Assembly: GCA_937942115.1 (NCBI GenBank)
Contig: CALDFY010000278.1
Span: forward strand, 1 to 7,585
Direction of reading: 5' to 3'
Length of the DNA: 7,585 bases
DNA from: an uncultured Anaerolineae bacterium
Lineage (GTDB): Bacteria; Chloroflexota; Anaerolineae; B4-G1; DUEL01
The translations under genes and the position numbers were made by a program. The notes under the pieces were generated by a model that saw nothing but the letters and a program-made list of their open reading frames with translations, had not been told where the DNA came from and made no database searches. Shown here one piece after another: positions 1 to 5,012 of the stretch (its first letter is position 1; every line of letters starts with the position of its first letter).

Positions 1-23
1 TGCGGCGGCCGAAGGCCGCCGCA
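1..23. repeat. Perfect palindromic hairpin with GAA triloop
   Basis: Ten bases (1-10, TGCGGCGGCC) pair perfectly with 14-23, leaving a three-base GAA loop closed by a C-G pair. It could be the terminator stem of a gene left of the window, but no T-run follows it on the plus strand (AAAACCCTT follows), so a REP-like palindromic element is at least as likely. The left context is missing. Confidence 0.6.
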
Positions 24-38
24 AAACCCTTCCTCTCT

Positions 39-78
39 CCCCTCCCCTCCCCAAACGAAGTTTGGGAGAGGGGAGGGG
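39..78. repeat. Long pyrimidine/purine hairpin with GAA triloop
   Basis: Positions 39-56 (C/T-rich, then CCCAAAC) pair with 60-78 (GTTTGGG, then G/A-rich). This gives an 18-bp stem whose only irregularity is a single bulged A at 67, with a GAA loop at 57-59 again closed by C-G. One arm is almost all pyrimidine and the other almost all purine. It lies in non-coding DNA and looks like a dispersed intergenic palindrome. It could also act as a transcription barrier. Confidence 0.6.
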
Positions 79-90
79 CCGGGGGAGGGG
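70..90 (+). other. G-quadruplex motif, four runs of at least four G
   Basis: The plus strand reads GGGG, A, GGGG, CC, GGGGG, A, GGGG. Four long G-runs with loops of 1, 2 and 1 bases fit the pattern known to favour stable parallel quadruplexes. The first two runs also form the 3' arm of the neighbouring hairpin, so the two structures cannot form together. Any effect on the downstream gene is inference. Confidence 0.5.
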
Positions 91-155
91 TGAGGCCAGC
101 GCGCCGAAAAAGTTAGTGCCATTGGGCTGTTAGCCTGCGTAATTGCCTGCACCCA

Positions 156-182
156 CAGGCCTGGCGGCCTGCGCTGCAGGCC
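156..182 (+). other. Two mutually exclusive hairpins in the amrS leader
   Basis: The segment GGCCTGC (166-172) can pair either with CAGGCC upstream (156-161, loop TGGC) or with GCAGGCC downstream (176-182, loop GCT). The arrangement resembles an attenuator, but no leader peptide or terminator U-run is visible. It may simply be repeat-derived. Confidence 0.25.
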
Positions 183-188
183 TTCTCG

Positions 189-228
189 CACAGAGAGCAC
201 AAAAAATGGGTTATCCCGTGTCTCTGTG
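189..228. repeat. Inverted repeat CACAGAGAGCAC / GTGTCTCTGTG
   Basis: Positions 189-200 pair with 218-228 in an 11-bp stem with one bulged G (197). The loop (201-217) contains AAAAAATGGG and a small GGG/CCC inner stem. Low-complexity CACAGAG/CTCTGTG palindromes like this look like intergenic repeats rather than protein-coding sequence. The element covers the in-frame ATG at 206, which argues that the downstream reading frame starts after it. Confidence 0.5.
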
Positions 229-253
229 TCTTTGTGTGAGAGACGCACAGGCA

Positions 254-1276
254 ATGTTAGTCGGTGACGGTTCTCTCTCTGTTCGTCCTGCCTTGCTGCA
301 GGAGCCCCTCGGTGACGGGCGGGTGCGCTGCCGGACCTGCGAGCGGCGCTGCCTGCTTCGGCCCGGCGAAATGGGCTGGTGCCGAACCCGCCAGAACCGG
401 GATGGTACCCTGGTCACCCTGATCTACGGCATCGTCTCCTCCCTTTCGGCCAACCCCATAGAGAAGAAGCCCCTCTACCACTTTTACCCCGGCACGGTAG
501 CGCTGACCTCCGGCGCCTGGTCCTGCAACTTCGCCTGTCCCTGGTGCCAGAACTGGGAAATCTCCAAACGTCCCCCGGACGGAGGGGAATTCTATTCGCC
601 CCAGGCTTTCGTGGTAGAGGCGGTCCGGTACGGTTGCCAGGGGACCTCCATCAGTTTCAACGAACCGACCCTCAGCCTGGAATGGGCGCTGGACGTGTTC
701 CGGCTGGCGCGGCAGGCCGGGCTGTATAACACCTTCGTCACCAACGGGTATATGACCGACGAGGCACTAACGCTTCTGGTGGAGGCGGGGCTGGACGGGA
801 TGAATGTGGACGTCAAGGGGGATGCCCGCGCGGTGCGGGAGTACTGCCGGGCGGACGTGGAGGTGGTCTGGCGCAACCTGCGGCGGGCACAGGAACTGGG
901 GGTCTGGGTGGAGGTGACGACGCTGGTCATCCCCGGCGTCAACGATGAGCGGGCGGTTCTGGCGGGGATCGCGGCCCGTATTGCTGGAGAACTGGGGCCG
1001 GATACCCCCTGGCATCTGACCCGGTACTACCCGGCCTACCGCTTCACTGCCCCGCCGACTCCGGTGGAGGTCCTGGAACAGGCTCACCGGGACGCGCGGG
1101 CGGCCGGATTGCGCTACGTCTACATTGGCAACGTCCCCGGCCATCCGGCCGAGAGCACCTATTGCCCGTCCTGTGGGGAGAGGGTGATTCGCCGCTGGGG
1201 ACTTTGGCAGGTGGAAAACCGCCTGCGGGAGGGTCGCTGTCCGGCTTGTGGGACGCCGGTGGCGGGGAGATGGTAA
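254..1276 (+). CDS. amrS: AmmeMemoRadiSam system radical SAM enzyme (AmrS-like)
   Basis: This is a radical SAM protein of the AmmeMemoRadiSam family, related to pyruvate formate-lyase-activating enzymes. Counted from the ATG at 254 (340 aa), an N-terminal cysteine cluster (C26, C29, C33, C43) precedes the 4Fe-4S/SAM motif C91-NFA-C95-PW-C98. A TIM-barrel-like core follows, with SFNEPTLSLEWA and NVDVKGD. The C-terminal zinc-ribbon-like pairs are CPSC (304-307) and CPAC (329-332). The family usually occurs with Memo and AMMECR1 proteins; neither is in this window, and its substrate is not firmly known to me. The frame stays open back to a TTG at 143, but that stretch is repeat-like, and family members begin shortly before an EPLGDGRVRC-like segment, so I prefer 254. 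No clear Shine-Dalgarno is seen. It converges with the carrier gene to the right. Confidence 0.85.
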   Translation: MLVGDGSLSVRPALLQEPLGDGRVRCRTCERRCLLRPGEMGWCRTRQNRDGTLVTLIYGIVSSLSANPIEKKPLYHFYPGTVALTSGAWSCNFACPWCQNWEISKRPPDGGEFYSPQAFVVEAVRYGCQGTSISFNEPTLSLEWALDVFRLARQAGLYNTFVTNGYMTDEALTLLVEAGLDGMNVDVKGDARAVREYCRADVEVVWRNLRRAQELGVWVEVTTLVIPGVNDERAVLAGIAARIAGELGPDTPWHLTRYYPAYRFTAPPTPVEVLEQAHRDARAAGLRYVYIGNVPGHPAESTYCPSCGERVIRRWGLWQVENRLREGRCPACGTPVAGRW

Positions 1277-1281
1277 GAGAC

Positions 1282-1315
1282 GTTCGTAGTGAGCCACGCA
1301 GCGCAGCGGAGTGGC
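1282..1315 (+). repeat. 34-bp hairpin-like repeat, copy 1
   Basis: The unit begins GTTCGTAGT and ends in an imperfect 23-base hairpin (1293-1315, GCCAC paired with GTGGC, central GC-GCA-GC). It differs from copy 2 at one base (G1291 versus C1329). It starts six bases after the amrS stop. The 170-base interval 1277-1446 consists almost entirely of this family. Confidence 0.75.
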
Positions 1316-1319
1316 GTTC

Positions 1320-1353
1320 GTTCGTAGTCAGCCACGCAGCGCAGCGGAGTGGC
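1320..1353 (+). repeat. 34-bp hairpin-like repeat, copy 2
   Basis: It matches copy 1 at 33 of 34 positions, in direct orientation, with only four bases between the two copies. The near-identity suggests recent tandem duplication or strong gene conversion. Confidence 0.75.
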
Positions 1354-1362
1354 GTCCTCAAC

Positions 1363-1396
1363 AGCACTCCACTCCGTTCCGTGCCTTACTACGAGC
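1363..1396 (-). repeat. 34-bp repeat, degenerate inverted copy
   Basis: Read on the minus strand it begins GCTCGTAGTAAG and continues with a GGAGTGGAGTGCT end. It aligns without gaps to copies 1 and 2, with about two thirds of positions matching. It is an older, diverged copy in the opposite orientation. Confidence 0.55.
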
Positions 1397-1397
1397 A

Positions 1398-1420
1398 GCC
1401 ACGAAGCGAAGCGGAGGGGC
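1398..1420 (+). repeat. Hairpin core of the same repeat, diverged copy
   Basis: This is a 23-base core like those at 1293-1315 and 1331-1353 (GCCACGAAGCGAAGCGG, then AGGGGC), followed by GTTC as in copy 1. Its centre is GCGAAGC, a heptamer known to fold into an unusually stable DNA mini-hairpin. It lies just past the end of the carrier gene and could help end transcription from either side, but no T-run follows. Confidence 0.55.
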
Positions 1421-1446
1421 GTTCAAAGACAAACCCCAGAGGGCGG

Positions 1447-1941
1447 TCATCCGATCACGGCCAGCACTTCCCCCTGCTGGACCTCCCGACCCGGCACGGC
1501 ACGGAGGGAACGGACGGTTCCCACACCTGGCGCCCGAAGTTCCAGATGCATTTTCATAGACTCTATGACCGCAATGACGGTGCCGGCCTCCACGCACTGG
1601 CCCTCGGAGACGCGCACTTCTACCAGGAGTCCCGGGAGGGGGGCCCGAATCTCGCAGGGGCCTGTCGCCAGCGAACATGCATCCGCCGTTTCCACCCGGA
1701 CCATCCGGGGGGCCTCCACGGCGGTCCGATAAACCCGCCCGGCCACGACGACCTGACGGGCTTCTCCTCCTTCCTCCCCGACCACTGCCTCGTAGGAGCG
1801 TGGCCCCAACAGCAGGGAGAGAAAAGGGCCCTCTAACCCCTCCAGGTCCACCGAGAGAGGCCGCCCGTCCACCCAGACTGTCCCGTCGGGCCGGATTTCT
1901 ATCTCAAACTGCCGTCCCTCTACCTCAACCCGGTATTTCAT
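1447..1941 (-). CDS. Acyl-CoA carboxylase biotin carrier protein (BT-like plus BCCP domains)
   Basis: This 164-aa protein carries carboxybiotin between biotin carboxylase and carboxyltransferase. Residues about 95-164 form a biotinyl domain: PLPGLLVEVRVSEGQ, then ESMKM at 127-131 with Lys130 as the predicted biotin site, then a LRAPGVGTV strand. Ser replaces the commoner Ala of AMKM, a known tolerated variant. Residues 1-80 (MKYRVEVEGRQFEIEI onward) are beta-rich and resemble the BT domain that joins the BC and BCCP parts of propionyl-CoA carboxylase alpha subunits; this match is by eye. It lies 11 bases behind vapC and has no visible Shine-Dalgarno, so translational coupling to vapC is plausible. 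It is too short for pyruvate carboxylase. Confidence 0.88.
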   Translation of the reverse strand: MKYRVEVEGRQFEIEIRPDGTVWVDGRPLSVDLEGLEGPFLSLLLGPRSYEAVVGEEGGEARQVVVAGRVYRTAVEAPRMVRVETADACSLATGPCEIRAPLPGLLVEVRVSEGQCVEAGTVIAVIESMKMHLELRAPGVGTVRSLRAVPGREVQQGEVLAVIG

Positions 1942-1952
1942 TGTCGGTGACG

Positions 1953-2408
1953 TCAGAGAATCAGACCCGATCGCTTGCCTAAAAGGGCCCGAAACCAGGT
2001 CAGAAAATCGCCAGGAGTCCCGATTCGCAGCCCGGACTGCCCGGAGACCTCCGGGTTGTCCAAGAAATGGGAACGATCCAGGGTGACCAAATAGTCCACA
2101 CCCGCCTCCATAGCAGCGGCCAGGATCGCCGCATCTTTGGGTTGGATGATCTCCGCCGCCCGAATCACGGCCTCAGCGGACGGCGGGGGCACCTGCTCCG
2201 GTGGGGAGACCTCCAGCCAGTGCCGGTAGTGAGGGAGTGCTTCCGGCAGTTTCACGGCCAGATTCCTCTCCACTTCTACCAGCACCTCTTCGGAAAGGAC
2301 GATGGTGACCAGGTCCGCTTCGGCCAGCGCCAGGATGAGATGGGCGGCGCCCCGGGAAGACGCCAGTCCGGCCAGAAGGACACTGGTGTCCAGGAAGACC
2401 CTAATCAA
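1953..2408 (-). CDS. vapC: PIN-domain toxin, VapC-like
   Basis: This 151-aa PIN-domain protein is the predicted ribonuclease toxin of a VapBC-type pair. Acidic residues of the Mg-binding site are visible: D7 in FLDTSVLLAG, E45 (or E41) in LSEEVLVEVERN, D92 in KDAAILAAA and D111 in VTLDRSHF. Length is normal for the family. It starts at a TTG (2408) that overlaps the stop of the upstream antitoxin gene by eight bases (TTGATTAG), a typical coupled arrangement, with a weak GGGAG ten bases upstream. The start fits the usual MxxxFLDTS opening. The RNA target cannot be read from the sequence. It is followed after 11 bases by the biotin carrier gene, an unusual neighbour. Confidence 0.85.
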   Translation of the reverse strand: MIRVFLDTSVLLAGLASSRGAAHLILALAEADLVTIVLSEEVLVEVERNLAVKLPEALPHYRHWLEVSPPEQVPPPSAEAVIRAAEIIQPKDAAILAAAMEAGVDYLVTLDRSHFLDNPEVSGQSGLRIGTPGDFLTWFRALLGKRSGLIL

Positions 2409-2688
2409 GGCCGTACCGCTCCCGGACGTAAGTCTGGCGCTGTTCTTCCAACCCCTCCAGGAGGTCTTCCAGGGTCAGGCCCTTCTGGTGCATCAGGGAT
2501 TCTATCGCGCGGGCCACATCGGGAGTGACCAGGCGCCTGCGGGTGGCGATGAGGGTGTCATCCAGCCAGATGAGGGAGAGGACATCTCCCTCCTGAATGC
2601 CGAGATCGCGCCGGACTTCGGCGGGGATGGTGAACTGGCCGCGTTCCCGGACCTGCACGACGGCGGGGCCACCGAAAGTTCGGATCAT
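2401..2688 (-). CDS. vapB: AbrB/SpoVT-domain antitoxin, VapB-like
   Basis: This 95-aa protein has an N-terminal swapped-hairpin AbrB/SpoVT DNA-binding domain (residues about 9-45: VQVRERGQFTIPAEVRRDLG, then IQEGDVLSLIWLDDTLIATR). The C-terminal part (TPDVARAIESLMHQ to ERYGLD) is helical and acidic and probably wraps the partner toxin. The ATG at 2688 is supported by a GGAGG nine bases upstream, the strongest ribosome site among the minus-strand genes. It overlaps the PIN gene by eight bases. Such antitoxins usually repress their own operon, and the 17-bp palindrome next to the -10 box is the obvious operator candidate. It is co-directional with the carboxylase genes but has its own promoter. 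Confidence 0.87.
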   Translation of the reverse strand: MIRTFGGPAVVQVRERGQFTIPAEVRRDLGIQEGDVLSLIWLDDTLIATRRRLVTPDVARAIESLMHQKGLTLEDLLEGLEEQRQTYVRERYGLD

Positions 2689-2697
2689 CGGGCGCAG

Positions 2698-2702
2698 CCT
2701 CC
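2698..2702 (-). promoter_or_regulatory. Shine-Dalgarno of vapB (GGAGG)
   Basis: GGAGG on the minus strand ends nine bases before the ATG at 2688. It fixes that start. Neither accC nor the carrier gene has an equivalent. Confidence 0.7.
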
Positions 2703-2705
2703 GGA

Positions 2706-2722
2706 TGTCAGAATTTCTGACA
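2706..2722 (-). promoter_or_regulatory. 17-bp palindromic operator candidate
   Basis: TGTCAGAA and TTCTGACA form a perfect 8+8 bp inverted repeat around one central base. Its first base is the last T of the TATAAT box, and the rest covers the expected transcription start. A repressor bound here would block polymerase. The likely ligand is the AbrB-type antitoxin alone or with its toxin (inference). Confidence 0.7.
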
Positions 2723-2749
2723 TTATATCCCCCTGCCGGAGATTGTCAA
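2722..2749 (-). promoter_or_regulatory. Consensus sigma-70 promoter of vapBC
   Basis: On the minus strand TTGACA (2749-2744) and TATAAT (2727-2722) both match the sigma-70 consensus in full, with a 16-bp spacer. It lies in the 70-base gap between the accC stop and the vapB start. Besides vapBC it would serve the carrier gene, for which no separate promoter is seen. Confidence 0.75.
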
Positions 2750-2758
2750 ATATCCGCT

Positions 2759-4237
2759 CTACAGCATCTGCTCCCACCGACCCAGCAGGCGCCAGCGGCT
2801 CACCGTCTCCTCCCGGCGGCTTCCGGCCCGACGGCGCCAGTCCGCCAGGACGGCCGTCAGCGCGGCAGCCAGGACCTCCTCGTCCTCCGGCGGGGGCGGG
2901 ACGAGTTTCTCCTCCTCCAGGAAGCGGGTGTGGACCTGCCCCCCGAAGAAGCGGGGGCTGTTCAGAATGGCCCGATGCAGGTCCAGGTTGGTCGTCACGC
3001 CCAGAATCTGATACTCGTCCAGCGCCCGCCGCATCCGGACGATGGCGACGCCGCGCGTCTCGCCCCAGGCGATCAGTTTCGCCAGCAGCGAATCGTAGTA
3101 GGGGGTGACCGTCATCCCCTCGCAGATGCCGCTATCCACCCGAATCCCCGGTCCCCCCGGCTCCCGCAACCGGACGATGCGCCCGACCGATGGGGCGAAG
3201 TCCCGCGCCGGGTCTTCGGCCAGGATGCGGCACTCCAGCGCCCAGCCGCGCGGCCCTATCTCCCACTGTCGGTAGGGGAGTTCCCGCCCGGCGGCGATGC
3301 GCAGTTGCGCCTTCACAATATCCACCCCGGTGACCGCTTCAGTGACGGTGTGCTCCACCTGCAGGCGGGGGTTGACCTCAATGAAGTAGAACCGCCCCTC
3401 CGGGTCCAGGAGAAACTCCACCGTCCCGGCGCCCACGTAGCGGACGGCCCGCATCAGGATGACGGCGGCCCGGCAAAGCCGCTTGCGCAGCGCAGGCGTC
3501 AGGGCGCGGGAGGGGGCTTCTTCCACCAGTTTCTGATGACGGCGCTGGATGGAGCACTCCCGCTCCCCCAGATGAAGTATGTGGCCCCGGCTGTCGGCAA
3601 GAATCTGGACCTCAATGTGGCGGGCCTGCTCAATCTGGCGCTCCAGGTAGAGGGAATCGTCCCCGAAGGCGGCCTTCGCCTCCCGACGGGCCAGAGGGAT
3701 GGCGGCCTCCAGTTCCTCCCGCGACCGGGCGGTCCGGATGCCGATGCCGCCGCCTCCGGCGGCGGCCTTGAGGACTACCGGATAGCCGATCCGGTCCGCT
3801 GCCGTCAGCAACTCCCGGTCGTCCAGCGCGCGCTCCGTCCCCGGGAGAACTGGAATCCCCAGCCGCCGGGCCAGCCGTCGGGCGGCGACCTTATCCCCCA
3901 GCAGTTCCAGCGTCTCCGGACGGGGGCCGACGAAAATGAGGCCCGCCTCCGCGCAGGCGCGGGCGAACGAGGGCGATTCGGCCAGGAAGCCGTAGCCGGG
4001 ATGGATGGCCTGCGCGCCGGATTCCCGGGCGACCTCTATGATACGGTCTATGCGCAGGTAACTCTCCCGCGCTGGCGGCGGGCCGATGGGGTACGCCTCG
4101 TCGGCGTAGCGGACGTGCAGGGCATCCCGGTCCGCCTCGGAGTAGACGGCGACCGTCTCCAGCCCCAGTTCCCGGCACGTCCGCAGCACCCGGACGGCGA
4201 TTTCACCCCGGTTGGCGACCAGAAGTTTGCGGATCAT
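2759..4237 (-). CDS. accC: Biotin carboxylase subunit of acyl-CoA carboxylase
   Basis: This 492-aa cytosolic ATP-grasp enzyme carboxylates biotin on the carrier protein using ATP and bicarbonate. The N-terminal domain opens with MIRKLLVANRGEIAVRVLRT. Residues matching the E. coli enzyme are present: K116, K157, H207, K236 (HQKLVEE), E274, E287, N289 and R291 in EVNPRLQVEHTVTE, and R337. The glycine-rich ATP loop reads KAAAGGGGIGIR (157-168), with Ile165 where Arg or Lys is commoner. It is longer than E. coli AccC (449 aa). The last ~50 residues, ending SRWRLLGRWEQML, resemble the linker before the BT domain in PccA-type alpha subunits, though no biotinyl domain follows. The carrier lies beyond the vapBC insertion. 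No Shine-Dalgarno precedes the ATG, and I found no convincing promoter in the 101 bases before it. Confidence 0.95.
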   Translation of the reverse strand: MIRKLLVANRGEIAVRVLRTCRELGLETVAVYSEADRDALHVRYADEAYPIGPPPARESYLRIDRIIEVARESGAQAIHPGYGFLAESPSFARACAEAGLIFVGPRPETLELLGDKVAARRLARRLGIPVLPGTERALDDRELLTAADRIGYPVVLKAAAGGGGIGIRTARSREELEAAIPLARREAKAAFGDDSLYLERQIEQARHIEVQILADSRGHILHLGERECSIQRRHQKLVEEAPSRALTPALRKRLCRAAVILMRAVRYVGAGTVEFLLDPEGRFYFIEVNPRLQVEHTVTEAVTGVDIVKAQLRIAAGRELPYRQWEIGPRGWALECRILAEDPARDFAPSVGRIVRLREPGGPGIRVDSGICEGMTVTPYYDSLLAKLIAWGETRGVAIVRMRRALDEYQILGVTTNLDLHRAILNSPRFFGGQVHTRFLEEEKLVPPPPEDEEVLAAALTAVLADWRRRAGSRREETVSRWRLLGRWEQML

Positions 4238-4252
4238 ACTGGGTTGCGTGCA

Positions 4253-4266
4253 CCGTATTCCGTATA
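4253..4266. repeat. Heptamer repeat CCGTATT-CCGTATA, left flank of second TA pair
   Basis: Two tandem heptamers, read on the minus strand as TATACGG and AATACGG, lie between accC and the second antitoxin gene. A matching but inverted pair lies just past the end of the partner toxin gene (4987-5002). TATAGCG adjoins both copies on the plus strand (4263-4269 and 5014-5020). Confidence 0.5.
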
Positions 4267-4292
4267 GCGTGTTGGGTCGGACATGCGCTGTT

Positions 4293-4320
4293 TTGACTCC
4301 AGAGAGGATTGCGTTATAAT
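4293..4320 (+). promoter_or_regulatory. Sigma-70 promoter of the second TA pair
   Basis: TTGACT (4293-4298) and TATAAT (4315-4320) are separated by 16 bp, the same spacing as in the first TA promoter. Transcription should begin near 4327, only about 12 bases before the ATG at 4339. An ATCCC/GGGAT inverted repeat (4319-4323 with 4336-4340) is a weak operator candidate. Confidence 0.7.
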
Positions 4321-4326
4321 CCCATT

Positions 4327-4334
4327 GGAGGTGA
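4327..4334 (+). promoter_or_regulatory. Strong Shine-Dalgarno GGAGGTGA
   Basis: GGAGGTGA, whose GGAGG core ends seven bases before the ATG, decides the start at 4339 over the in-frame ATG at 4309. The latter lies within the promoter. Confidence 0.75.
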
Positions 4335-4338
4335 AGGG

Positions 4339-4587
4339 ATGGAAACGCAACTCACGGTGCGTTTGCCGCGAGAGTTGGCTGAGCAACTGAATCAGGCGTC
4401 CAAACGGCTTCGGCGCAGCCGCTCGGAGGTCATCCGCACGGCTCTGGAGGCGTTCCTCGCCGAAGAGGTCCCGGAACGTCCGATAGAGCGGGTCCGCGAC
4501 CTTCTGGGACAAATAGAAAGCGGCCTGCCCGACCTGGGACAACACCATCGCGAATACCTTCTGCAGCGGTTGCGAAATGGCCGGTGA
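4339..4587 (+). CDS. Ribbon-helix-helix antitoxin, VapB-like
   Basis: This 82-aa CopG-type ribbon-helix-helix protein is the predicted antitoxin of the downstream PIN toxin. The N-terminal strand METQLTVRLPRELAEQL and helix-turn-helix SRSEVIRTALEAFLAEE (residues about 28-43) give the DNA-binding fold. The tail, including DLLGQIESGLPDLGQHH, matches the toxin-binding ends common in this antitoxin family. The start at 4339 is fixed by the ribosome site; a longer frame from 4309 would begin inside the promoter. It runs opposite to the flanking carboxylase genes and overlaps the toxin gene by 11 bases. Autoregulation is expected from the family. It is unrelated by fold to the AbrB-type antitoxin of the other pair. 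Confidence 0.85.
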   Translation: METQLTVRLPRELAEQLNQASKRLRRSRSEVIRTALEAFLAEEVPERPIERVRDLLGQIESGLPDLGQHHREYLLQRLRNGR

Positions 4588-4987
4588 GTTGCTGCTGGAT
4601 ACCGGCGCCTCTGTCGCTCTGGTGGACCGGAGTGAAAGGCGTCATGCTGATTGTGTCGCCGTTCTGGAAGGATGGTCAGGCCCGATTGTCACGACCGCAG
4701 CGGTCCTGACCGAAACCCTCTATCTGGTCGGCCCCTCGTGGCAAGCCCAGCGGATTTGTCTGGAGTTTTTCTACCGCAGCGCGTTCCTGCTTCTCTCATC
4801 TTCTCCCGACCTCCGGCGGATTGGCGAGTTAATGCAGAAATATCAGGATGTACCAATGGATTTTGCCGATGCCACTCTTGTTGCCTTGGGTGAGCGATTG
4901 GATACTGCCCTGATTTTCACATTGGACAGGCGGGGCTTTTCCGTGTATCGGCTATATGGAACCAGACCGTTTCATATCCTGCCGTAA
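4577..4987 (+). CDS. PIN-domain toxin, VapC-like (second pair)
   Basis: This 136-aa PIN-domain ribonuclease toxin has predicted metal-site acids D8 (LLLDTGASVAL), E46 (LTETLYLV), D98 in MDFADATLVALGERL (D95 nearby) and D117 in FTLDRRGFSVY. Length and ending (SVYRLYGTRPFHILP) are typical. Its ATG lies inside the antitoxin gene (ATGGCCGGTGA overlaps the TGA) and has no Shine-Dalgarno of its own, so translation is probably coupled. It is clearly different in sequence from the PIN toxin at 1953-2408, so the two pairs are not a recent duplication. It converges on the carboxyltransferase gene with only 25 bases between stops and no recognisable terminator. Confidence 0.86.
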   Translation: MAGELLLDTGASVALVDRSERRHADCVAVLEGWSGPIVTTAAVLTETLYLVGPSWQAQRICLEFFYRSAFLLLSSSPDLRRIGELMQKYQDVPMDFADATLVALGERLDTALIFTLDRRGFSVYRLYGTRPFHILP

Positions 4988-5002
4988 TACGGAGTACGGA
5001 AT
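4987..5002. repeat. Heptamer repeat ATACGGAGTACGGAAT, right flank of second TA pair
   Basis: Two tandem TACGGA(G/A) units begin at the last base of the toxin stop codon. Compared with the reverse complement of 4253-4266, they agree except at one internal base and one end base, so the TA pair sits between inverted copies. Confidence 0.5.
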
Positions 5003-5012
5003 CCGCAGCCCT

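Noticed and set aside
1282..1420. Possible CRISPR array
   Set aside because: Spacing between copies is 4 bases and then irregular, one copy is inverted, and no spacers of constant length exist.
1162..1836. 224-codon plus-strand frame from the amrS end through the repeats
   Set aside because: It overlaps amrS and the carrier gene, and its middle is the 34-bp repeat array. Composition is not protein-like.
1948..1955. TGACGTCA palindrome at the vapC end, and a nearby GTCAGA similar to the vapB operator
   Set aside because: An 8-bp palindrome is expected by chance and it overlaps the vapC stop. The resemblance to the operator covers only one half-site.
2597..4267. Long open frame (556 codons) on the plus strand opposite accC
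   Set aside because: It is the antisense shadow of a clearly conserved GC-rich accC gene. Its translation is Pro/Arg/Gly-rich without recognisable domains.
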